Source: Candidatus Parvarchaeota archaeon | Lineage (GTDB): Archaea; Nanobdellota; Nanobdellia; JAFCGN01 | DNA: 53,166 nucleotides | Direction: 5' to 3' | Assembly (NCBI GenBank): GCA_017608045.1 | Contig: JAFCGN010000007.1 | Location: 1 to 53,166, forward strand | Shown: positions 1 through 9,214 of the stretch, one piece after another | Position numbering within the stretch: the first letter of the stretch is position 1 | How the letters are laid out: each line of letters starts with the position of its first letter | Made by a program: the position numbers and the translations under genes | The notes under the pieces: model-generated | What the model saw: only the letters and a program-made list of their open reading frames with translations | The model's database searches: none | Told to the model about the DNA's origin: nothing

Positions 1-366
1 ATTATTAGGAAACCTGGTAGGGCGTGGCACTTACCCGGAGGGCATCCCGAGGACGGAGAGTCCTTGATACAAACTATTAAGAGAGAAGTGATGGAAGAAG
101 CGAGCGTTGAATTAAGCGATTGTCACTTAATTGGTTACTCAGAAGTCTTCTACCCTGAAAATCCTGACGAGATTGAAGGAGAGCATTATTATCAAGCGCG
201 CTTAGCCTGCAAGATCAAGAAGATTAATAAATTAAGAACAGATCCAGCAACAGGAATTCTTTTTGAACGAAAACTCGTAACACCACAAGAATTCCTTGAA
301 CTAATTAAATGGCCTGACGCTAAATTTTTACTAGAGAAAAGCCTTAAGAAAATAAAGGAAAATTAA
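1..366 (+). CDS. NUDIX hydrolase, 5'-truncated by window edge
   Basis: Reading from base 1 in frame gives IIRKPGRAWHLPGGHPEDGESLIQTIKREVMEEASV, which matches the Nudix box GX5EX7REUXEE. Confidence 0.87.
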   Translation: MIRKPGRAWHLPGGHPEDGESLIQTIKREVMEEASVELSDCHLIGYSEVFYPENPDEIEGEHYYQARLACKIKKINKLRTDPATGILFERKLVTPQEFLELIKWPDAKFLLEKSLKKIKEN

Positions 367-470
367 AGCGAAGTTCATTAAAATCAGACTAAAATAGTAT
401 TGAAATATTGGATTGTGTGTTGTTTGCCTTCATTACTTCAAGGATTAAACTTAGATTAATTTAGTGTTTG

Positions 471-642
471 AATTTTTTTTTTGAGAGAGTTAAGGATGGG
501 GTTGCTTTTGAAAGATTAAAAAAGTTAATAAACATGATTTTATTAAAGTATAATTAAATTTTTTTTTTGAGAGAGTTAAGGATGGGGTTGCTTTTGAAAG
601 ATTAAAAAAGTTAATAAACATGATTTTATTAAAGTATAATTA
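471..642. repeat. Perfect 86-bp tandem duplication (471-556 and 557-642)
   Basis: Both copies read aatttttttttt gagagagttaaggatggggttgcttttgaaagattaaaaaagttaataaacatgattttattaaagtataatta, with no differences. Confidence 0.96.
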
Positions 643-643
643 T

Positions 644-3304
644 ATGAATAAGGGTTTAATGTTTTTTTTCATTGCCTTGTTTTTAGTTTTCTCTCTTTCA
701 ACGAGTTTAGCTCAAGAAACAAATGAGACTCTGTCAAATACTTCAACAAACAATTCAAATACTGTTTCAGATAACACTAATGCGAGCACTCATCAAAAGA
801 GTTTAATCACGAGTAATCAACAAGTAAATGAAGGAGAGAATATGATTCTTGAGAATGCTTCAACAAGAACACGAGAAAACATTCAAGCAAATAATAATGT
901 TTTTGAAAAAAAATTTGAAGAAAGGTTTTCGTGTGAAATTCTTTCAGGCAGTGAAAGGGATTCTTGTTATTTCGGGGAAGCAATGAATAAAGGTGATGTG
1001 AGTTATTGTGATGAGATTAAGAATGTTGCGGAAAAAGAGAATTGCGTAAAAGCGTTAATACGGTTTAAAGAAAAAAATAAAGCAGAAGTGAAAGGGATTG
1101 TGAAATCCGGAGAAGAGTACTTAAAAGATGAGGACAAGGATGGTGTTCCTGACATAAAAGATGAATGCTCGCACACTCCTGAAGGAGTGAGTGTTGATGA
1201 AAGAGGGTGTAAGATTATAAATCCAGAAACACTTGAAGGTTGTTTAGAAGTTTCTCAAAGAGATGATTGTTATTTAAGGTTTGCTTTAAAGAATAAGGAT
1301 AAAGAGCTTTGTGATAAAATTGAGGATGGCATTAAAAAAGATTCTTGCTTAGCAACTGTTGGAGGTGGCTTTGAAAAAACACTTCAAGAGAGGTACGAGG
1401 AAGGAGGAACAGAGTGCGAAGTAAGTGGTTCACCAAGAACTCCCGATGATTGCAAGAAACTCGCTAAGTGCAAAGGAGTTGATGGAACACCCATTCTTGA
1501 TACTCAAACAAAAATTGATGAATGCATTTTTCACATAGCATGGGAGAATAATAATATTAGTTTTTGTGATGAGATTTCTAATCCCTCAAAAAAAGAGGAT
1601 TGTAAGAAAGCATTAAGCAATGATTTTGAAGGAAGACATCCTAAAGCAAGAATGCCAACAAGCATTCCAGCACCAATACTTGAAGCAGGAGCAGAACAAG
1701 AATTCATACAATTTTTTTGCAAGAGTGTTAGGTCAGAGATTGAAGGGCAAATGATGACAGCTGTTTCTGCAATGATTGATTATTATAAAGAAATGAATGA
1801 GGATCCTGACTTAAACCTGGGTTTTGATTATTCTGAAATTGAGAAAAAAAGAGAGGATATTGAGAACGCTGTTAACAAGGTTTGTGCGAGTAATAAGGAT
1901 ACTTTTTCTATTGCTGCTGAAGAATTAAGCAATCTCATTGAAGGAGAGAATGGCATGGAAGAATTAATGGATGAAACAATGCGTTCCTTCCAGAATAAGA
2001 TAAGAGAAAGAATTAATTCCTTAAAAGAAGTAGCGTACGCTGAATCACAAAATAATTTTTTAGGACCTGAAAAGAGTTCTTCTAATGAGAAGGACTTCCA
2101 TGAATTAATTGAGGAAGTTAAGCAAGAGTACTTAAGCAAATTCACTATTAACGGACAAAATGTTGCTGGAATACCACTTGATGAATTAAATAATTGGCTT
2201 ACTCCTAACATGCAATTAGAAGGAGGAACGAGGGAAGAACTTGAACAAGCAATACAACAAGTAATGAATTACGAGCAACAATTAAGGAATGAAGAAAAAC
2301 AAAAAGCGAGTCAAGATTTCAAGCAAGCAGAAAAGAAAGGCGCTGAATTAGAGAGGTTCACAACAAAATTAGATACTATGATGACTGATTTAAGAAATAA
2401 GATGATGGCTCTTGAGAGAAAACAGAAGTCCACGCTTATTACATACTCAATAGAAAGATTTGAAGGGATGAGGAATCTTATTCAAAAAGTTGTTGATTAT
2501 AAAATAAGTAAAGCAGAAGAAAAGAAAGAAGAATTAAAAGCAGAAGGCATTAACACGCAATTATTTGAGGATGCTATAAAGGATATTAAAGATAAGATGA
2601 ATGAACTTGATAAAAAAATAGAGGATTACAAAAAAGAAGTGAGAAAAGCAGGAGACGAGCAAGAAGTTTGGGTTTTAGAAGGTAATATGACGAAAGAGAT
2701 AAACAATTTCATGAATGAATTAAATGATGTTTGGAAGGAAAAACAAGAAGAATTAAATGCTCGACTTAAGAAGGACTTGCAGAAAAAACAAGCAGAGAAG
2801 TTTTTTGAGAAATTGCAGGAATTCAAAGAGAATTACGAAAATCAAGTTAATTCAACAGGAATTAATACAACAAGAATGCAAGCAATTTACAATGACTTGT
2901 TAGTAGCGGAAGATAATGCAAAAAACGCTTATGAAGCAGGCAATTATGATGCTTGCATGATTTTCCTTGCTACAATAAAAGGCAAGTACGAATTATTAGA
3001 TGAAGCATGGAATGAAGCAAAAAAACAAGAAACAATAACCATGTTTTTAGATAAGGTAATGTCATTTCAAGAAAAAATAAGTCAAGGAATTAAGAAAGCG
3101 CAGAAACTAGGACTTAATACTACAACTTTAGAAGGATTAAATAATGAACTCAATACTCAAGTAAATAATGCGAGGGATAATTTTAACTCAGGAAGTGTTG
3201 AGGAAGCGTATGAATACGTTAAACAAGCAAGAGAGACTCTTAAACAAATCAAACTCGAATGGGATGCTTTAAATAAACTTGCTGTAAGCGGTGAATCAAA
3301 ATGA
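644..3304 (+). CDS. Large secreted/membrane-anchored coiled-coil protein with Cys-rich modules and a thrombospondin type 3-like Asp-rich segment
   Basis: Internal start MNKGLMFFFIALFLVFSLSTSLA looks like a signal peptide. DEDKDGVPDIKDEC is TSP3-like. Long Glu/Lys-rich helical C-terminal half. The ORF call at 620 starts inside the duplicated repeat. Confidence 0.75.
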   Translation: MNKGLMFFFIALFLVFSLSTSLAQETNETLSNTSTNNSNTVSDNTNASTHQKSLITSNQQVNEGENMILENASTRTRENIQANNNVFEKKFEERFSCEILSGSERDSCYFGEAMNKGDVSYCDEIKNVAEKENCVKALIRFKEKNKAEVKGIVKSGEEYLKDEDKDGVPDIKDECSHTPEGVSVDERGCKIINPETLEGCLEVSQRDDCYLRFALKNKDKELCDKIEDGIKKDSCLATVGGGFEKTLQERYEEGGTECEVSGSPRTPDDCKKLAKCKGVDGTPILDTQTKIDECIFHIAWENNNISFCDEISNPSKKEDCKKALSNDFEGRHPKARMPTSIPAPILEAGAEQEFIQFFCKSVRSEIEGQMMTAVSAMIDYYKEMNEDPDLNLGFDYSEIEKKREDIENAVNKVCASNKDTFSIAAEELSNLIEGENGMEELMDETMRSFQNKIRERINSLKEVAYAESQNNFLGPEKSSSNEKDFHELIEEVKQEYLSKFTINGQNVAGIPLDELNNWLTPNMQLEGGTREELEQAIQQVMNYEQQLRNEEKQKASQDFKQAEKKGAELERFTTKLDTMMTDLRNKMMALERKQKSTLITYSIERFEGMRNLIQKVVDYKISKAEEKKEELKAEGINTQLFEDAIKDIKDKMNELDKKIEDYKKEVRKAGDEQEVWVLEGNMTKEINNFMNELNDVWKEKQEELNARLKKDLQKKQAEKFFEKLQEFKENYENQVNSTGINTTRMQAIYNDLLVAEDNAKNAYEAGNYDACMIFLATIKGKYELLDEAWNEAKKQETITMFLDKVMSFQEKISQGIKKAQKLGLNTTTLEGLNNELNTQVNNARDNFNSGSVEEAYEYVKQARETLKQIKLEWDALNKLAVSGESK

Positions 3305-3657
3305 AGAAAATAATAATGTTGTTTTTAATCGGGGTTTGTTTATTTTCAATGGCTTGCGTATCCACTAATTCATTGAACAAAACGTTAAAGCCTTCGAGTT
3401 ATACAACAGAAGAAGATTGCGTTAACGCTGGTTTTTATTGGTGCGATGATGATAATGATGATGTTTATGCTTGTCAAAAAAATGAGTGCATTGGTTTAGG
3501 AAGTTTAAGTGATTTGCCTGACACTGAAGAAGAATTAACGAGTGATGAGGCATTAAGTGATTTAGATACGAGTGTTAATGATATTGGTTTAGGGGAGTTA
3601 GGGGATTTAGGCTTAAACATTTTTAACGGAACAGATGTTACTGGTGGATTAATTTAA
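3301..3657 (+). CDS. Small secreted or lipoprotein-like protein, acidic
   Basis: ATGA overlap with the preceding gene; N-terminus MKKIIMLFLIGVCLFSMAC is lipobox-like. Confidence 0.6.
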   Translation: MKKIIMLFLIGVCLFSMACVSTNSLNKTLKPSSYTTEEDCVNAGFYWCDDDNDDVYACQKNECIGLGSLSDLPDTEEELTSDEALSDLDTSVNDIGLGELGDLGLNIFNGTDVTGGLI

Positions 3658-3762
3658 GAAAAGGATTAAGCGTTTTTTTATCTTACTCATTTTTTTTAGG
3701 ATTTGCATGATAAAATCGTTTTTTCAAAAGTTTTAAAAGATGTTATTAACTCAATATATTCT

Positions 3763-5250
3763 ATGAATAAGGAAGTTGAATTACAATCCTTTATTTTGAA
3801 GAACGGGTTTATATGGGGTCCTGAGCCAGAAATTTATGGAGGTGTTTCAGGATTCTATACTTACGGTCCTTTAGGAAAACTTCTTAAAAATAATGTTGAA
3901 AACGAATTAAGAAAGCATTTAATCTTAAACAAGTTTTATGAAGTTGAGTGCCCAACAATTCTTCCAAAAATTGTGTGGGAAGCAAGCGGGCATTACAATG
4001 GGTTTAATGATTTAATAATAAAATGCAGTAAGTGCAAAAAAGTTTTCAGGCCTGACAAATTAATTGAAGAAAATAAAGGAAAACCTGAAGGAATGACTAA
4101 GAAAGAAATGCTTGAATTCATTCAAGAACACAAGATTACTTGTCCTTCTTGCAAAGGAAGGTTTCAACAAAGAATTGAAGAAGCAACACTCATGATGAAA
4201 ACAATAATTGGTGTGGATGAAGAAGCTTACTGCAGGCCTGAAACAGCAACCACGACTTACTTACCCTTCCAAAGGTATTATGATTTCTTCAGAAAAAAAA
4301 CACCCATGCGTGTTTTTCAAATAGGAAAAGCATACAGGAATGAAATAAGTCCAAGACAAAATGTTCTAAGAGGAAGGGAATTCACTCAAGCAGAAGCTCA
4401 AATATTCTTAACTCAAGAAGAAAAAATTGATTTCAAAGAATACGAAGAAGTAAAGGATTTAAAACTCCCATTATGGCCTTATAAACAACAGAAAAAAGGA
4501 AAGCCAAAGAAAATGAGTTTAAAAAACGCTTTAAACAAGGAATACTTACGAAATAAAGCATACGCTTGGTGTCTTGGAATCACTTATACTTCTTTAATAA
4601 ATCTTGGGATTCCTGAAAACAAGATAAGGTTCAGGCAGCACTATCCAAAAGAAAGAGCGCATTACGCTCTTGATGCATGGGATGTGGAGGTTCTAACACC
4701 AACTTATGGTTGGATTGAAGTTTGCGGGGTTCATGACAGAGGGGATTATGACTTAACGCAGCATTCAAAAATGTCAGGAAAAAAACTTGTTTTTGAAGGC
4801 AAGAAAAAACCTCATGTTCTTGAAATCGCTTACGGTTCTGATAGAATCGTGCTCTCATTAATTGATATTTTCTTGGAAAAAGAAGAAGAAAGAATTGTTT
4901 TAAGACTGCCATCACATATCTCACCCATTAAGGTTAGCATAATGCCTTTAGTAAGAAAAGACGGGCTTCCTATTATTGCTAAAAACATATACAATGATTT
5001 AAGAAAAGAGTTTATTATTAATTATGATGAAACGGGTAGTGTAGGAAGAATGTATCGTAGGATGGATGAGAAAGGAACGCCTTACTGCATAACAATAGAT
5101 TATGATACAAAAAAAGATAATAGCGTGACAATTCGAGAAAGAGATTCAATGAAACAAGTGAGGATTAAAATAAAAGATTTAAAAGAAACATTAAAGAAAT
5201 TAATAAATCAAGAAATTGAATTCAAGAAAGCAGGAAAGAAATTCAATTAA
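3763..5250 (+). CDS. glyS: Glycyl-tRNA synthetase (class II, archaeal/eukaryotic type)
   Basis: ILKNGFIWGPEPEIYGGVSGFYTYGPLG N-terminus, RNEISPRQNVLRGREFTQAEAQIF, zinc-type CxxC motifs, GSDRIVLSLID. Start preferred at the internal ATG 3763; the ORF opens at 3703. Confidence 0.93.
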   Translation: MNKEVELQSFILKNGFIWGPEPEIYGGVSGFYTYGPLGKLLKNNVENELRKHLILNKFYEVECPTILPKIVWEASGHYNGFNDLIIKCSKCKKVFRPDKLIEENKGKPEGMTKKEMLEFIQEHKITCPSCKGRFQQRIEEATLMMKTIIGVDEEAYCRPETATTTYLPFQRYYDFFRKKTPMRVFQIGKAYRNEISPRQNVLRGREFTQAEAQIFLTQEEKIDFKEYEEVKDLKLPLWPYKQQKKGKPKKMSLKNALNKEYLRNKAYAWCLGITYTSLINLGIPENKIRFRQHYPKERAHYALDAWDVEVLTPTYGWIEVCGVHDRGDYDLTQHSKMSGKKLVFEGKKKPHVLEIAYGSDRIVLSLIDIFLEKEEERIVLRLPSHISPIKVSIMPLVRKDGLPIIAKNIYNDLRKEFIINYDETGSVGRMYRRMDEKGTPYCITIDYDTKKDNSVTIRERDSMKQVRIKIKDLKETLKKLINQEIEFKKAGKKFN

Positions 5251-5305
5251 CATTAAGCACGAGAATAGAAATTATTTAATAATAAAAAAGAATTAATTCA
5301 TTCTT

Positions 5306-5701
5306 ATGAAGGACTGCATTTTTTGTAAGATTGTTAAAGGAGAAATTCCTTGTCATAAAGTGTATGAAGATGATTATGTTTTAAGTTTCCTTGATATAAC
5401 ACCAAGAACAGAAGGCCACACTCTTGTTATTCCAAAAAAACATTATGAAAATATTTACGAACTCCCTGATGAAGAAATAGGAAATTATTTCAAAGGATTA
5501 AAGAAAACAGCAATGATTCTTAAAAAAAAATTGAATGCGAAAGGCATGAATATTTTAAACAATAATGGTGAAGTAGCAGGACAATTCGTTTTTCACCTTC
5601 ATTTTCACTTACTGCCTAAATACGAAAAAGGAAAAGAATTATGGCCTGAAGAAGGATTTAAAGGAAGTTTAGAAGAGACCATGAAGAAATTGAAATCCTA
5701 A
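5306..5701 (+). CDS. HIT-family nucleotide-binding hydrolase
   Basis: MKDCIFCKIVKGEIPCHKVYEDD and the HIT motif HLHFHLLP. Confidence 0.92.
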   Translation: MKDCIFCKIVKGEIPCHKVYEDDYVLSFLDITPRTEGHTLVIPKKHYENIYELPDEEIGNYFKGLKKTAMILKKKLNAKGMNILNNNGEVAGQFVFHLHFHLLPKYEKGKELWPEEGFKGSLEETMKKLKS

Positions 5702-5704
5702 GAT

Positions 5705-6180
5705 TAATAAACTTCTAAAAAGATTATACTTGATTCTGTTATTGTTTCAGGATTTGTTAGCATTCTTTTCGGGAGGAATAGGAGTTCAGAAGACATTGAT
5801 CTTCTTTTAAAAAAATTAGATTATGCCTCATTTCAAAAGTTATGGAAGAAAATAAATAAGAAATTTGTTTGCATAAACGTGCAAGATGTGAAAAGCGCTT
5901 TTCACGATTATTTAGCAAAAAACATTGCTTTGCGTTTTTCAAAAAAAAATTCTTTTATCCCAAACATGGAATTAAGGTTTGTTAAATCAGATTTAGAAGA
6001 ATGAGTGCTTAATCAATTGAATTACAGATTTCATTTAAATTATTGCTTGGAAGCAAAAAAGATATTGAAGATGCAAAATTTTTGTATGACTTATTTAGGG
6101 AAAATTTGGACATGAATTTATTAAAAGAATTTAATAAAAAACTTAAAGTAGAGAAAAAGTTTAAGAAGTATGTGATGTGA
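5705..6180 (+). pseudogene. Frameshifted nucleotidyltransferase-like gene remnant
   Basis: One frame gives KKIILDSVIVSGFVSILFGRNRSSEDIDLLLKKLDY...SDLEE* and another gives IELQISFKLLLGSKKDIEDAKFLYDLFRENLDMNLLKEFNKKLKVEKKFKKYVM*. The two halves lie in different frames and are separated by stops. Confidence 0.6.
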
Positions 6181-6350
6181 GTCAAAGAAAAAAGGTTAAA
6201 CTCCCGAGAATAAATCTTGATGAAATAAAAAAGGATATTGAAAGGAATTTTAAGCAGAGATTAGAATTCATCGAGGAGTATGTTGAATGGCTTAAGAAAA
6301 CAAATAATGTTGTGTGGAGCGAGCAACAAAAAAAGATAATAAAAAAATAA
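6177..6350 (+). CDS. Small 57-aa charged protein, GTG start, overlapping the end of the nucleotidyltransferase remnant
   Basis: GTG at 6177, open to TAA at 6350: (M)SQRKKVKLPRINLDEIKKDIERNFKQRLEFIEEYVEWLKKTNNVVWSEQQKKIIKK. Confidence 0.45.
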   Translation: MSQRKKVKLPRINLDEIKKDIERNFKQRLEFIEEYVEWLKKTNNVVWSEQQKKIIKK

Positions 6351-7040
6351 TTATTTCTTTTTGAATCTCGTGAGACTAAGCAAAGCATAAGCAATCATGC
6401 TTATTAATCTATAAGCCCCCCATAATCCACTGAGCATGAAAGCATATCTTAAACTCAACATTGAATACGCGAGAGCGCGCAAATTCACTCCCTCACTAAT
6501 CACTTCAACACGCCCAGTAAGATTGAACTTCTCGCACAACCTCCTTGCTTTCAAAAGATTACCCCTGCATAAAACAATGATCTTATTATTCTTCACTCCA
6601 AGAGCATTAATGAATCTCTTAATCTCAGTGTGATTCAAAGGGTGAAGCACGACAACCTCAAAGAACACACTCAATTCCTCAGTGATGACTTCTCCAGCAA
6701 CGACAAGAGTGTTGTTCTTCAATAAGTCCACCAAGAAATTAATCCTATTCCTACTCAAATTACTTGCATTATCAATAAGGATTACGAACTCACCCATAAC
6801 TAATTTCCTTAATAATTCCTTCTTCCTGCCATCACCAAAATATTTTTGCAAATCACTCAAACAAAAATTAAAACTATCAAAAAATAAAGCATTAGGGAAT
6901 TCCTCGCGAACTCTTTCAAGCAAAACAGTTTTACCACTACCCAAATCACCCTTAACAAAAACACTCACATTATTCCTCACAAAGAAAACAATCCTCTCAA
7001 ACTCCTCCCTCCTAACCCAAGAAAAAAAATTAGTTCTCAT
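6351..7040 (-). CDS. P-loop ATPase (AAA-like) with hydrophobic C-terminus
   Basis: Walker A VKGDLGSGKTVLLE, Walker B-like EFVILIDNASNL, hydrophobic C-terminal segment. Confidence 0.7.
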   Translation of the reverse strand: MRTNFFSWVRREEFERIVFFVRNNVSVFVKGDLGSGKTVLLERVREEFPNALFFDSFNFCLSDLQKYFGDGRKKELLRKLVMGEFVILIDNASNLSRNRINFLVDLLKNNTLVVAGEVITEELSVFFEVVVLHPLNHTEIKRFINALGVKNNKIIVLCRGNLLKARRLCEKFNLTGRVEVISEGVNLRALAYSMLSLRYAFMLSGLWGAYRLISMIAYALLSLTRFKKK

Positions 7041-7063
7041 ACTAAAACAAACTATTTAAATAA

Positions 7064-7083
7064 AATCTACTAATTAGTAGATT
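7064..7083. promoter_or_regulatory. Perfect 20-bp palindrome AATCTACTAATTAGTAGATT in a divergent promoter
   Basis: Sequence equals its own reverse complement. It lies 4 nt upstream of the ATG at 7088 and just downstream of a TTTAAATA box. Confidence 0.8.
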
Positions 7084-7087
7084 AATA

Positions 7088-7651
7088 ATGAAAAATGAAA
7101 AAACAATAAGAATTTATCAATATGTTTTAGGTAATTCAGGGAGTAATTTTAATCAAAAAGAGATAAGCAAGAAATTAGGAGTAAGTCCTCAACTTGTGAA
7201 TAAAGTCTTTAAAAAATTAAAAGAAGAAAAAATTTTGAATAAAGAATCAAAAAATTCTCATATTCTCGTGGATAAAATCAGGCTTTTAACAAAATATGTT
7301 TTAGCAAGGAGTTTTAAAGAAATAAATTATTTTGTTTTTGGTTCAAATTTTTATGATATAAGAGATTATTTTGAAAATCAAAAAATTTCTTATGCTTTTA
7401 CGCTTGATTCTGTCATTGAATTAAATCCTTCTAAAATTTATGCTTATGTTTTGCATAAGGATTTAAAAAAACTTGATTTAATCAAAACAAATTTTTCAAA
7501 AGCAAATCTTGTTTTATTCCCTGTTAAAGTGCTTCCTTTCAGAGAATTTACAGGAGAGTTTTGGAGAGTTAAGGATTTCGAACTACTTGCAGACATGTTT
7601 TATTTTAAAGAATACAAAAATATTTTGAAATTTTTTTTGCAAATTATTTAA
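7088..7651 (+). CDS. Winged-helix transcriptional regulator
   Basis: N-terminal HTH: NQKEISKKLGVSPQLVNKVFKKLKEEKILNKESKN. Confidence 0.7.
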   Translation: MKNEKTIRIYQYVLGNSGSNFNQKEISKKLGVSPQLVNKVFKKLKEEKILNKESKNSHILVDKIRLLTKYVLARSFKEINYFVFGSNFYDIRDYFENQKISYAFTLDSVIELNPSKIYAYVLHKDLKKLDLIKTNFSKANLVLFPVKVLPFREFTGEFWRVKDFELLADMFYFKEYKNILKFFLQII

Positions 7652-8430
7652 AATATGTTTTTGTTTTTTCTACTTGCACCAAATAAGAATACTATCAAAA
7701 ATATAAAAAATAAAGGGTATTTAAAGGGTTCAAGCATTTGTCTTATTTTTGTTTTCCTTTTTTGGTTTAATTCTTCTGCAAGAATATCATCTAAACTTTT
7801 GTTTGAATAAAAATAATGGTTTTGAAACTCTTTGTTTAAAAAAAGAGTTCTTATTTCAACATTAGACACATTTTCACATATAATATAAGCATTTCCTTCT
7901 TCAAAATATTTTGTGCAATTATTATCATAGGGTTTTATCCAAAAAAGGCTTTTATTTAATTCATAATCACTATCTATTTTTGCATTTAATTCTTTTATTT
8001 TTGTGTTCTTGTCATAGTCTTGTTTTATAATGTTGATTTCAGTAATTGTTATATTATTTCCTTTAATTACTCCTGGAATTAAAAAATAATTATATGTTAT
8101 GTTAATGCTTTTATTGCATACAGGGTTTTGGAAGTAATATGATAAGGTTTTATGATTTTCAAAATCATTGCTTTCAAAAGTTCCATTTTCTCCGATTGCA
8201 CTTAAACCCCACAAGGTTATGTTTTCTTTTTTTGGAATTTTAATCTCTGTTTTGTTAAAACAAGTTTTGGAAGAATACATTATTGTTTTTGAATAATGCA
8301 CAATCCCGCTTTGACTTATGAAAATATTTTCCCAAACATATGGTGTTTCTTTATTTTTTTCAATACTTGATGCTTGTGCAATAGGTATGATGAGAAGGAT
8401 AATCATGATTGAAAAAAATTTGTATTTCAT
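7648..8430 (-). CDS. Secreted/membrane-anchored protein with C-terminal TM
   Basis: Signal peptide MKYKFFSIMIILLIIPIAQAS, many N-glycosylation-type sequons, terminal TM segment YPLFFIFLIVFLFG. Confidence 0.6.
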   Translation of the reverse strand: MKYKFFSIMIILLIIPIAQASSIEKNKETPYVWENIFISQSGIVHYSKTIMYSSKTCFNKTEIKIPKKENITLWGLSAIGENGTFESNDFENHKTLSYYFQNPVCNKSINITYNYFLIPGVIKGNNITITEINIIKQDYDKNTKIKELNAKIDSDYELNKSLFWIKPYDNNCTKYFEEGNAYIICENVSNVEIRTLFLNKEFQNHYFYSNKSLDDILAEELNQKRKTKIRQMLEPFKYPLFFIFLIVFLFGASRKNKNIF

Positions 8431-8449
8431 GATTTCTTAAACTTTTTTT

Positions 8450-9031
8450 TTACTTATTTAGTTTTTTAATTACTTCAAAATCTTTCATTAAAATTGTTTT
8501 CTTATCAGGGTAATAAACAGCAAAAGCAGGGTGGAATAATGGGATTATTTTTAAGATTCCATTCAAAGTTGGTATTCTAAAAACTCTGCCATGCACTTCG
8601 CTTATTTTTTTTGAATCCAACCCATATTTTTTAAAAATGAAATTCATTGCATAACTCCCAAGAGGGCAAATAATTTTTGGATTAATTAAAGAGATTTGTT
8701 TATTCAAGAATTCACTGCAATATTTAATTTCCTGTGGTAAGGGTTTTCTATTGTTTGGAGGCCTGCATTTCAATAAACTCGTGATATAAACATTTTCTCT
8801 TTTAAGATTTATGTGTTTTAATAATTCATTAAGAACGCGTCCTGCTTTTCCAACAAAAGGTTTTCCTTGCATGTCTTCATTAAATCCTGGTGCTTCTCCA
8901 ATAAACATTATTTTTGCATTTAAATTACCTTCTCCAACAACAACATTGTTTCTTGTTTTGAATAACGCACACTTTCTGCAGTTTTCAATTTCTTTGCTCA
9001 AAATTTTCATTTTTTCTTCTTTTTCTTTCAT
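8450..9031 (-). CDS. Uracil-DNA glycosylase, family 4 (Fe-S)
   Basis: CRKCALFKTRNNVVVGEGNLNAKIMFIGEAPGFNEDMQGKPFVGKAGRVLNELL, ITSLLKCRPPNNRKP, LFHPAFAVYYP. Confidence 0.92.
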   Translation of the reverse strand: MKEKEEKMKILSKEIENCRKCALFKTRNNVVVGEGNLNAKIMFIGEAPGFNEDMQGKPFVGKAGRVLNELLKHINLKRENVYITSLLKCRPPNNRKPLPQEIKYCSEFLNKQISLINPKIICPLGSYAMNFIFKKYGLDSKKISEVHGRVFRIPTLNGILKIIPLFHPAFAVYYPDKKTILMKDFEVIKKLNK

Positions 9032-9120
9032 TTTTCTTGCTATTTAATATATTCATTTGTTTTTTTAAACAATTGCTCGCAATTAACCAAACATTTTTAA
9101 ATTATTTTTTTCTTTTTTTA

Positions 9121-9160
9121 CACATGTTGGTGTTGCCGTTCCGGTTCAAATAATCATGTG
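9121..9160 (+). promoter_or_regulatory. Candidate structured 5' leader of pheST (CACATG...CATGTG arms around a GC-richer core)
   Basis: CACATG 9121-9126 pairs with CATGTG 9155-9160. The core ttggtgttgccgttccggttc is GC-rich relative to its surroundings and lies downstream of a TTTTTAAATTA box near 9092-9105. Confidence 0.35.
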
Positions 9161-9214
9161 GTTTAGAAATTCTTTTAGTTATGACAAGATTAAAAAAAGA
9201 TTAACTTGTAAGAG

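Noticed and set aside
620-643. Start codon at 620 for the large secreted protein
   Set aside because: It lies inside the duplicated 86-bp leader; the internal ATG at 644 directly precedes a standard signal peptide.
1531-2826. Minus-strand ORFs 1531-1722, 1828-2211, 2626-2826
   Set aside because: Antisense to a long, clearly coding + strand ORF; Ser/Phe/Leu-rich translations typical of the reverse of Lys/Glu-rich codons.
5757-5942. Minus-strand ORF 5757-5942
   Set aside because: Antisense of the nucleotidyltransferase remnant, which has the recognisable motif.
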